From Actinomycetota bacterium (lineage in GTDB: Bacteria > Actinomycetota > Acidimicrobiia > Acidimicrobiales > JAMCPL01): 10,224 nt of DNA. The notes under the pieces are model-generated. The model was not told the origin of the DNA. It ran no database searches and saw only the letters and a list, made by a program, of their open reading frames with translations. The number at the start of each line of letters is the position of its first letter. Within the stretch, counting starts at the first letter, position 1. This document shows positions 1 through 6,812 of this stretch, one piece after another. A program made the translations under genes and the position numbers. The DNA is taken from assembly GCA_023379725.1 (NCBI GenBank), contig JAMCPC010000057.1:1-10224 (forward strand), in the 5' to 3' direction.

Positions 1-557
1 AGCGCCAAAGCAGAGATAAGCAGTATGAGTGCCACGATCAAGAACGACAGCTGCGCAATATGTGTGACATTTTCCATATTATGGATTGCTTTGCTTGGGT
101 AACTGACGTTCAGCACGCCTGGCATATTCGTAAACCTGGCAGATATGGCGGCAGCTTCATTGGGATCCTTTAGCACACACTGATCCGATGCAGGAGTATC
201 GGCGGGTGTCATAGCACCTGACGCTGAACCAAGCAGACTCTGGAAGAATATCTTCCCCTGGTCGTAGTTGTATGTCTGAGTTCTGTATGTACATGACTTC
301 ACATAAGTGAGCTGAGTCAACTCATCACCGACGGCACCCTGCTCGGTACGAGAAGAGCTCGGATGAAACCACACAATTACGTTTACACCATGACGCCACT
401 CAGTCGTTGCGTTGGAAACCCCCTGGCGCAGGAAGAGAGCAGCTCCTACCAGTGACAGTGAAATAGCTACGGTCAAAATTGCAGCAATTGTCATCAGGCG
501 GTTACGCCATAGATTGCTCCCCGCCTCTTTGGTGGCAAAACTCACCGGAAGACTCAA
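1..557 (-). CDS. ftsX: Cell division protein FtsX, 5' portion (runs off the window)
   Basis: This is the membrane subunit of the FtsE-FtsX complex, an ABC-type device that transmits ATP hydrolysis by FtsE across the membrane to activate peptidoglycan hydrolases during division. I translated it by hand: 185 residues are visible, and the C-terminal part lies beyond position 1. A short cytoplasmic N-terminus (KEAGSNLWRNRLMT) is followed by TM1 at about residues 23-43, an extracellular domain at about 44-167, and the start of TM2 at about 168 (LSFLIVALILLISALA). The extracellular part holds two cysteines (about 89 and 127). The start is taken as TTG at 557, because AGAAGGGG lies 9 bases upstream; the in-frame GTG at 545 has no Shine-Dalgarno sequence. 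The gene begins 5 bases after the ftsE stop, so the two are surely co-transcribed. The conserved 'RNRLMTIAAILTVAISL' region matches actinobacterial FtsX. The identity is near certain; the exact start is less so. Confidence 0.93.
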   Translation of the reverse strand, partial: MSLPVSFATKEAGSNLWRNRLMTIAAILTVAISLSLVGAALFLRQGVSNATTEWRHGVNVIVWFHPSSSRTEQGAVGDELTQLTYVKSCTYRTQTYNYDQGKIFFQSLLGSASGAMTPADTPASDQCVLKDPNEAAAISARFTNMPGVLNVSYPSKAIHNMENVTHIAQLSFLIVALILLISALA

Positions 558-562
558 GAAAG

Positions 563-1309
563 CTAACCCCTTCTCCCTCTGGAGTGAGCCACTAAGTCTC
601 TGGCCGATATGCCGGAGGAATTATCAATATCCACATCATATACCCCTCTATTCTGGTCACGAACAATTTCGCCGTTATCAAGTTCGATTACACGCTTTCG
701 CATAGTATCCACTATGTTGGCATCGTGTGTTGCTACGACGACCGTAGTACCGGATTTGTTTATCCGGTCGAGCAACTGGACAATATCCTTACTGGTAGAA
801 GGATCCAGATTTCCTGTCGGCTCGTCAGCAATAAGAATCAACGGCCTGTTGACAAAGGCACGCGCTATGGCAACTCTCTGCTGCTCCCCACCTGACAGCT
901 CATCCGGCATGTTCTTAGCCTTACTTGCCAGGCCTACCAGATCAAGCACCTGGGGCACCTGTCTCTCTATCTGGTGGTGCGGTCTACCTATTACCTGCAG
1001 GGCAAATGCAACATTTTCAAAGACAGTCTTGGTCGGCAACAACCTGAAGTCCTGAAATACACAACCGATATTACGACGAAGATACGGCACTCTCCAGCGG
1101 GGAAGATTGGCCAAATTCCTGCCTGCTACCCATATACGGCCGTCATCAGGAAGCTCTTCACGCAGTATCAACGCCATAAGAGTACTCTTACCGGCACCCG
1201 AAGCGCCTACGAGAAAAACGAACTCCCCCTTGCTGATGTCCATAGAAACGTCCTTCAGGGCTACTGTTCCCGTCTTGTAAGTCTTGGTAACACTTTCAAG
1301 CGTGATCAT
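563..1309 (-). CDS. ftsE: Cell division ATP-binding protein FtsE
   Basis: FtsE is the cytoplasmic ABC ATPase of the FtsEX complex. It binds and hydrolyses ATP to drive conformational change in FtsX and so control cell-wall hydrolases at the septum. The 248-residue protein has every ABC motif: Walker A GASGAGKST at 35-43, Q-loop Gln86 (VFQDFRLLP), signature LSGGEQQR at 138-145, Walker B LILIADEP at 157-164, D-loop, and switch His195 (ATHD). About 25 residues after the core (221-248) are poorly conserved and slightly long for the family (about 222-230). The ATG at 1309 fits the usual N-terminus (MITLESVTKTY). No well-spaced Shine-Dalgarno sequence precedes it: AAGG is only 2 bases from the ATG. 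ftsX follows after 5 bases, which separates this from other LolD/MacB-type ATPases. A 174-base gap precedes it, so it may have its own promoter. Confidence 0.97.
   Translation of the reverse strand: MITLESVTKTYKTGTVALKDVSMDISKGEFVFLVGASGAGKSTLMALILREELPDDGRIWVAGRNLANLPRWRVPYLRRNIGCVFQDFRLLPTKTVFENVAFALQVIGRPHHQIERQVPQVLDLVGLASKAKNMPDELSGGEQQRVAIARAFVNRPLILIADEPTGNLDPSTSKDIVQLLDRINKSGTTVVVATHDANIVDTMRKRVIELDNGEIVRDQNRGVYDVDIDNSSGISARDLVAHSRGRRG
567..574 (-). promoter_or_regulatory. Ribosome binding site for ftsX
   Basis: AGAAGGGG on the minus strand lies inside the last codons of ftsE, 9 bases before a TTG codon at 557. It decides the start: the alternative GTG at 545 would be 21 bases away. 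Its position inside ftsE suggests translational coupling of the two subunits. Confidence 0.5.
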
Positions 1310-1318
1310 TACCTTGCT

Positions 1319-1324
1319 ATCATA
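1319..1324 (-). promoter_or_regulatory. Possible -10 element upstream of ftsE
   Basis: TATGAT on the minus strand lies 9 bases before the ftsE ATG. It fits the TANNNT pattern of actinobacterial -10 elements. A start site 6-9 bases downstream would leave almost no leader, matching the lack of a properly spaced Shine-Dalgarno sequence. No convincing -35 box lies 16-18 bases upstream. This is a weak call from one hexamer and its position. Confidence 0.3.
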
Positions 1325-1361
1325 CCATCAATTGCATTGCCATGCACGGATAGATATGATC

Positions 1362-1389
1362 TTCACTGCATCATCTTCACTACATCATC
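1362..1389. repeat. Imperfect 14-base tandem repeat in the prfB-ftsE gap
   Basis: TTCACTGCATCATC is followed directly by TTCACTACATCATC (plus strand), two 14-base units differing at one base. They lie in the 174-base gap between prfB and ftsE, about 50-80 bases upstream of the ftsE start. The rest of the gap (1310-1483) shows no open frame with a ribosome binding site and no clear terminator hairpin with a T-tract. The repeat could be replication slippage or a pair of protein-binding sites; the sequence alone cannot say. Confidence 0.6.
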
Positions 1390-1483
1390 TACCTTCTGTC
1401 CGGCACCTTCCCTGCTGGATACATCACCTGCAGTCACTCATTAACAATCCGTCATGGAAACATCATGTAGCCACAGCGTGACC

Positions 1484-2599
1484 CTATGATAACCGCCTCC
1501 GCCTCAACTCCGCCTCCATGAAGTTCGAAATGTCACCGTCGAGCACTGCCGCCACATTACCGGTCTCCTCTTGGGTCCTATGATCCTTTACAAGCTGGAA
1601 TGGAGCGAGAGTGTAAGAGCGAATCTGGTTCCCCCAGGCTACCTCTTCTTTCGGACCACCAAGTTCATCCAACTCCTTCCGGCGCTCCTCCCGGTAAACC
1701 TCTGCCAACCTCGCTGCGAGAATCTGTAGAGCACGAGCCTTATTCTGGTGCTGGCTGCGCTGGTTCTGACATGTCACGACAAGACCGGTAGGGAGATGAG
1801 TGAGTCTGACGGCGGAATCAGTCTTGTTCACATGCTGCCCACCGGCACCGGCTGAACGGTAAGTATCTACCCTCAGATCCTTCTCGTCTATCTCCACCTC
1901 CGGCAGGTCTTCCATAAACGGGATTGCATCTACAGATGCAAAACTGGTATGCCTGCGATGCTGAGAGTCGAACGGTGAAATCCTCACTAGACGATGTACC
2001 CCCTTTTCCGCTGAGAGCATACCGTAGGCATACCTACCCTTTACAATAAAAGTCGCCGACAGCAGACCAGCCTCCTGGCCTTCCACCACCTCGTCTATCT
2101 CTGTGTCAAAACCCTGGCGCTCAGCCCATCGCAGATACATCCTCATCAGCATTTCGCACCAGTCCTGGGCGTCAGTACCGCCGGCACCAGCATGTACCTC
2201 CACGACAGCATCCTGAGAATCATACTCCCCTGAAAGCAGCGATCTAATCTCCAGATCACGTAATTTATTATCTATGCTATCGAGTAGCTCAAGCAGTTCG
2301 GGGTCCATATTCCCGTCCCCCGTCTCCCTGATCAAAGCCAATAGTGTTTCCGCATCCTCCAGTGTACCACGCAAATTTCTCAACAGACCTATATCGTTCT
2401 CTATTGCTGCCAACTCGCTGGTAACGGCTTTGGCATGCTCCTGATTGTCCCAAAGACGTACGTCACTGACCTCATCGTTCAATTCGGTATACCTGGCTTG
2501 CAGCTTATCCAACCCCATGTATACATCAGCCTCATCCAGCCGAACCGACAGGCTGTCCAACATGCTGGCCGCCTCTACTGGATTTTCAGGTCGCGCCAT
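1484..2599 (-). CDS. prfB: Peptide chain release factor 2
   Basis: RF2 recognises UGA and UAA stop codons in the ribosomal A site and triggers hydrolysis of peptidyl-tRNA. The 371-residue protein has the RF2 tripeptide SPF at 208-210 (VRISPFDSQ), which sets it apart from RF1 (PxT), and the catalytic GGQ loop at 253-255 (SAGAGGQHVNKTDSAVR), followed by the conserved NQRSQHQNK segment. The frame is continuous, so it lacks the programmed +1 frameshift with an internal TGA that autoregulates prfB in E. coli. The ATG at 2599 overlaps the end of secA by 14 bases but has no Shine-Dalgarno sequence. An alternative ATG at 2563 (residue 13) has AGAGG 8 bases upstream and would begin just after secA. 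Both starts suit the variable RF2 N-terminus; the longer one is listed. The function is secure; the start is uncertain. Confidence 0.96.
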   Translation of the reverse strand: MARPENPVEAASMLDSLSVRLDEADVYMGLDKLQARYTELNDEVSDVRLWDNQEHAKAVTSELAAIENDIGLLRNLRGTLEDAETLLALIRETGDGNMDPELLELLDSIDNKLRDLEIRSLLSGEYDSQDAVVEVHAGAGGTDAQDWCEMLMRMYLRWAERQGFDTEIDEVVEGQEAGLLSATFIVKGRYAYGMLSAEKGVHRLVRISPFDSQHRRHTSFASVDAIPFMEDLPEVEIDEKDLRVDTYRSAGAGGQHVNKTDSAVRLTHLPTGLVVTCQNQRSQHQNKARALQILAARLAEVYREERRKELDELGGPKEEVAWGNQIRSYTLAPFQLVKDHRTQEETGNVAAVLDGDISNFMEAELRRRRLS

Positions 2600-5420
2600 G
2601 ACAGAACTTGTACTTTTTGCCGCTCCCGCACCAGCATGGATCGTTCCTACCTACCTTGGCAACACCGCCGTTCACATGTCCGGGCTGGCGACCAGAGCTA
2701 GCTCTCCCTGCCGGATCGGTAGGTACCGGAGCATAACCAGAATCCATATCGCCATGAAACTCAGCCCTACCGGCGCTCGGTGACTGCAGATCCAGACGTC
2801 CAGCTCCCGAGGGCAAGGATGAGCTGTTTCCTGTATCCATATTTCCAAGATTTGAATTCATAGCCTGCACCAGAGACTGCGAAATAGTTTCAAAATCCTG
2901 AGCCGGATCATCTGCTGCCTGGTAATTCACCTGAGCGAGATCAGGCTCCTCATCTACTCTCTCCAGGGTCTCTACATGCAGTACGTAACGAAGGTAATCA
3001 TCATTTATCCTGTCAATCATCTTTCCGAACATATCGTATCCATCTGCCTGCCAGGCTACGAGAGGATCCAGCTGCCCCATAGCACGAAGATTGATCCCTT
3101 CACGCAGGTAATCCATTTCCATCAAGTGATCCCTCCAATGCTGGTCGATCATCTGAAGCATGATCTCCCTCTCAATGTCTCTCGCCTCTTGAGTTCCTCC
3201 CGAAAATAAATCGTCGCGTGATTTGTAATACCTGATTGCCTCAGCAATCAGGCTCTCGCTTAGATGCGTCCTGTCAGTGGCTTCAGCAAGATCATCCTCA
3301 TGAAACTCAGTCGGATAATACTGGCTTATATCCACGAGAAGTCCGTCCAGATCCCATTCCTCGGAAAAATTGCCGGGGCAGTACTGTTCCACAAGACTCA
3401 AGATAGTCTCTTCGATCAATCCTTCGGTGAATTCCTGGAGATCTTCATTGTCTATGACTTGGATTCGCCGAGCATAGATGACTTTGCGTTGCTCATTAAG
3501 TACCTCATCATATTTCAGGACATCTTTTCGTATCTCTGCATTACGCTGTTCTACTGTATGCTGAGCCTTCTCTATTGCCTTGGTGACCATACGTGCCTCT
3601 ATGGGAACGTCTTCGGGAAGTGCCCTCTCCATCACCCACTGCATGGCTCCTGTAGCAAAGAGACGCATGATATCATCCTCTAGCGATAAGAAGAAACGAC
3701 TCTCCCCGGGATCTCCCTGCCTGCCGGATCGGCCACGTAGCTGATCATCGATGCGACGGCTTTCATGCCTCTCGCTGCCGAGTACATAGAGTCCACCAAG
3801 TTTGCGTACTTCTTCAGCCTCAGACTCGCATATGTCCCTATACTTGCTCAAGATGACATCATTGTCCTCATTGTCCTTATTGCCACCTCTTGCCGACAAT
3901 TCATGTGATGCAAGTCCCTCTGGGTTACCTCCGAGAAGTATGTCTACGCCTCTACCAGCCATATTGGTCGCCACCGTGACTCTCCCCAAGCGCCCTGCCT
4001 GGACGACTATCTCGGCCTCTCTGGCGTGCTGCTTGGCATTGAGGACCTGATGGGAGATGCCTAGCTGCTCAAGCACCCTGGAGAGCTTTTCGGACTTGGC
4101 GACTGATGCCGTACCTACCAGGACTGGCTGCCCTCTACTGTGGCGTTTGGCGATGTCATCTGCAATGGCCTTGAATTTAGCGTCTTCGGTCTTGTAGATT
4201 ACGTCCGGATAATCGGTTCTCACCATTGGCTTATTGGTAGGTATGGTGACAACCTGCATTCCATAGGTATTTGCAAACTCTGCAGCCTCAGTAGAGGCGG
4301 TACCGGTCATACCTGACAATCTCTCGTACATGCGGAAGTAGTTCTGCAGCGTAACGGTTGCCCATGTATGGTTTTCCTCTTTAATCCTCACTCTCTCCTG
4401 CGCCTCGACTGCCTGGTGAAGACCGTCAGACCAGCGCCGACCCTCCAGAACCCTGCCTGTGAACTCGTCTACTATCTTCACTTCACCGTCTGCCACCAAA
4501 TAATCTCGATCTCGCTTGTAAAGTTCCTTGGCACGTAGCGCTTGGGTAAGATGATGAACGTAATTAACTGCCAAAGAATCATACATGTTGTCCAGGCCAA
4601 GTTGTTTCTCGACCTTTTCTATACCTGACTCGGTCGGTACTACAATGCGCTTCTCTTCGTCGACCTCGTAATCTATATCCGGCTTAAGAGTACGCACTAT
4701 GGCAGCAAACTGGTAATAGAGCTTTGCTGATTCCATGGATGGTCCCGATATAATAAGTGGGGTCCTGGCCTCATCTATCAGGATAGAGTCGACCTCATCC
4801 ACTATTGCATAGGTAAATCCACGTTGCACCATTGCGTCTCGAGATCTGGCCATATTGTCCCTAAGGTAATCAAAGCCAAACTCGGTGTTCGTTCCATAGG
4901 TGATATCGCAATCATACGCTAACTTCTTGGAACTGAAATCTTCCACATCCGGGGATACTCTACCTACTGTCAGGCCAAGAAAGTTGTAGAGCCTTCCCAT
5001 CCATTCAGAGTCACGCTTGGACAGATAATCATTTACGGTTACTACATGCACTCCCCTACCGGCCAACCCGTTGAGGTATGCAGGTAGAGTAGAGGCAAGC
5101 GTCTTTCCCTCTCCTGTCTTCATCTCCGCAATCCACCCAAAATGAAGAGCTATACCACCCATCACCTGCACATCGAAATGTCGCTGTCCCAGAACGCGCC
5201 AAGCCGCCTCACGCACTACCGCATAAGCATCAATGAGTATCTCATCGAGTGAACTCCCATTTGCCAAGCGCTCCCGAAATTCCGTACTCTTAGCTGCCAG
5301 TTCCTCATCTGACAATGCTTCGACCTCCGGTTCGGCAGCGTTTACGTAGCCAACAAGCTCTGCCAAACGCTTGACCTTCTTGCCCTCGCCTGCTCGAAGA
5401 ACCCTATCCAGAATGTTCAA
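2586..5420 (-). CDS. secA: Preprotein translocase motor subunit SecA
   Basis: SecA is the cytoplasmic and membrane-peripheral ATPase that pushes unfolded secretory proteins through SecYEG. The protein has 944 residues, at the upper end of the family range. Visible parts are the N-terminal RAGEGKK segment, Walker A MKTGEGKT at 100-107, the DEAD-like VDEVDSILIDEA at 207-218, the crosslinking domain at about 230-365, MTGTAST at 371-377, ATNMAGRG at 484-491 and the arginine-rich helicase motif VI around 555-570 (RIDDQLRGRSGRQGD). A low-complexity linker (about 850-920) leads to a zinc-binding SEC-C tail, CWC-x8-CH, with Cys929, Cys931, Cys940 and His941. That tail serves SecB or ribosome contact in other bacteria. 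The start is a TTG, the only in-frame start before an upstream stop, and it gives the usual family N-terminus; only a weak GGGG lies 8 bases upstream. The gene follows ahcY after 28 bases. It looks like the essential housekeeping SecA1 type, since the full tail is present. Confidence 0.98.
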   Translation of the reverse strand: MNILDRVLRAGEGKKVKRLAELVGYVNAAEPEVEALSDEELAAKSTEFRERLANGSSLDEILIDAYAVVREAAWRVLGQRHFDVQVMGGIALHFGWIAEMKTGEGKTLASTLPAYLNGLAGRGVHVVTVNDYLSKRDSEWMGRLYNFLGLTVGRVSPDVEDFSSKKLAYDCDITYGTNTEFGFDYLRDNMARSRDAMVQRGFTYAIVDEVDSILIDEARTPLIISGPSMESAKLYYQFAAIVRTLKPDIDYEVDEEKRIVVPTESGIEKVEKQLGLDNMYDSLAVNYVHHLTQALRAKELYKRDRDYLVADGEVKIVDEFTGRVLEGRRWSDGLHQAVEAQERVRIKEENHTWATVTLQNYFRMYERLSGMTGTASTEAAEFANTYGMQVVTIPTNKPMVRTDYPDVIYKTEDAKFKAIADDIAKRHSRGQPVLVGTASVAKSEKLSRVLEQLGISHQVLNAKQHAREAEIVVQAGRLGRVTVATNMAGRGVDILLGGNPEGLASHELSARGGNKDNEDNDVILSKYRDICESEAEEVRKLGGLYVLGSERHESRRIDDQLRGRSGRQGDPGESRFFLSLEDDIMRLFATGAMQWVMERALPEDVPIEARMVTKAIEKAQHTVEQRNAEIRKDVLKYDEVLNEQRKVIYARRIQVIDNEDLQEFTEGLIEETILSLVEQYCPGNFSEEWDLDGLLVDISQYYPTEFHEDDLAEATDRTHLSESLIAEAIRYYKSRDDLFSGGTQEARDIEREIMLQMIDQHWRDHLMEMDYLREGINLRAMGQLDPLVAWQADGYDMFGKMIDRINDDYLRYVLHVETLERVDEEPDLAQVNYQAADDPAQDFETISQSLVQAMNSNLGNMDTGNSSSLPSGAGRLDLQSPSAGRAEFHGDMDSGYAPVPTDPAGRASSGRQPGHVNGGVAKVGRNDPCWCGSGKKYKFCHGAT

Positions 5421-5448
5421 GTGCGATGCCCCACGAATATCAAAAATA

Positions 5449-6810
5449 TCAAGTACCTATCTCCCATGATCTCAGATACTCTATCTGCTCATCGGTAAGC
5501 GTGTCTATCTGTACACCAAGCGACTCAAGCTTTAATTTTGCAACCTGCTCGTCGATGTGCTCAGGTACCCTGTGGACACTCCGCGCCAAGCCAGACGCGG
5601 ACTGTACTGCCCACTCGCTGCAAAGTGCCTGATTGGCAAAGCTCATATCCATGACTGCCGCGGGATGCCCTTCGGCAGCACCAAGATTGACCAATCTACC
5701 CTCAGCAATAACATAGATCCTTTTCTTGCCACCCTTACGAGCACCCCCATCCTCCATGGCAATATTGCCACCCTGAGTGCTCCTATCCACCGTAACAACA
5801 CCGCTACCGACAGAGCCGCTGGACTGTGAATCGTCAATCTGAAACTCATCGACACCGGGACGTACTTGGCGCTTATTCCCATCAGCCATCTTGGTAAGTG
5901 CCTTCAAGTCTATCTCAATATCGAAATGTCCTGAATTGGCCAGTATCGCCCCATCTTGCATAAGAGCAAAATGCTCAGAGCGCAGCACGTCACGATCGCC
6001 AGTAACCGTAATAAAAATATCACCCTCTCTAGCTGCCACTTCCATAGGCTCTACCCTAAAGCCATCCATTACCGCTTCCAGGGAACGCAGGGGGTCTACC
6101 TCACAGACGATCACCTGAGCACCCATACCTCTGGAGCGGCTGGCAACTCCCCTCCCGCAATTACCATAGCCTGCAACTACTATCTTCTTCCCAGCCAAAA
6201 GAACATTGGTAGCACGGATAATACCATCCAAAGTAGATTGCCCTGTTCCATAACGATTATCAAACAGATGCTTCGTATAAGCATCATTGACAGCAATAAT
6301 CGGGTACCGGAGCGCCCCGGCAGCTTCCATTGCCCTTAGCCTGATTACGCCAGTAGTAGTCTCTTCGGTACCTGCGATCACATTTTCAGCCTGATCCGGC
6401 CTTTCGCGATGAAGCCTCGTTACCAGGTCACAGCCGTCATCCATGGTCATCGTGGGATGGGCATCCAGACATGCATCTATGTGAGCATAGTACTTCTCCT
6501 CCCCTTCGCCTCTCACAGCGAACACCTCAATGCCATAATCATGTACCAGGGAGGCAGCAACGTCGTCTTGAGTAGAGAGAGGATTGGATGCACATGCCAC
6601 TACCCTTGCACCACCGGCTGAAAGTGTCCTGAGAAGATTGGCCGTCTCCGTAGTAATATGCAGGCATGCAGCAATTACCATACCATCCAGCGGATGCTGC
6701 TCCACAAAGCGTTCGCGTATTGAAGCAAGTACCGGCATGTTTGCGTCTGCCCACTCTATACGTTGCTTACCCAACTCTACCAGGCCGGGATCTTTTATAT
6801 CGTACTCCAT
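5449..6810 (-). CDS. ahcY: S-adenosylhomocysteine hydrolase (short type) with an internal insertion
   Basis: AhcY splits S-adenosylhomocysteine into adenosine and homocysteine using tightly bound NAD, removing the product that inhibits methyltransferases. The 453-residue protein shows the substrate-binding LHITTETANL (48-57, His51), DDG (124-126), GTEETTTG (147-154) and NDAYTKHLFDNRYG (175-188; Lys180, Asp184). It also has the NAD-binding motif GYGNCG (214-219), NSGHFDIEID (292-301) and AEGRLVNLGAAEGHP (369-383). It ends in YLRSWEIGT, like the short archaeal/Thermotoga type, and lacks the PDHYRY tail of the long type found in mycobacteria and eukaryotes. Residues about 327-363 form a Gly/Ser-rich insertion in the turn just before the RIYVIAEGR strand. 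The ATG start has AAGGAG 11 bases upstream inside the isomerase gene, whose stop lies 2 bases before it, so translation is probably coupled. Function is very likely retained, as all core motifs are present. Confidence 0.97.
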   Translation of the reverse strand: MEYDIKDPGLVELGKQRIEWADANMPVLASIRERFVEQHPLDGMVIAACLHITTETANLLRTLSAGGARVVACASNPLSTQDDVAASLVHDYGIEVFAVRGEGEEKYYAHIDACLDAHPTMTMDDGCDLVTRLHRERPDQAENVIAGTEETTTGVIRLRAMEAAGALRYPIIAVNDAYTKHLFDNRYGTGQSTLDGIIRATNVLLAGKKIVVAGYGNCGRGVASRSRGMGAQVIVCEVDPLRSLEAVMDGFRVEPMEVAAREGDIFITVTGDRDVLRSEHFALMQDGAILANSGHFDIEIDLKALTKMADGNKRQVRPGVDEFQIDDSQSSGSVGSGVVTVDRSTQGGNIAMEDGGARKGGKKRIYVIAEGRLVNLGAAEGHPAAVMDMSFANQALCSEWAVQSASGLARSVHRVPEHIDEQVAKLKLESLGVQIDTLTDEQIEYLRSWEIGT

Positions 6811-6812
6811 TA

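Noticed and set aside
850..1060. FtsE as a LolD/MacB-type transporter ATPase
   Set aside because: The partner gene directly downstream is FtsX, with a short N-terminus, TM1 and a single extracellular domain, which settles the assignment.
1333..1346. Small hairpin TGCAT-TGCC-ATGCA upstream of ftsE
   Set aside because: The stem is only 5 base pairs with no T-tract, so it cannot be supported as a terminator or an RNA element.
974..1444. 156-codon plus-strand open frame across the ftsE start
   Set aside because: It lies almost wholly antisense to ftsE, whose motifs are complete, and its translation has no recognisable domain.
5428..5446. AT-rich direct repeat (AATATCAA twice) in the ahcY-secA gap as a promoter or operator
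   Set aside because: It is too short and has no recognisable -10/-35 arrangement; the 28-base gap favours read-through.
5956..6339. 127-codon plus-strand open frame inside ahcY
   Set aside because: It is antisense to the NAD-binding region of ahcY, where every conserved motif is on the minus strand; no domain is recognisable.
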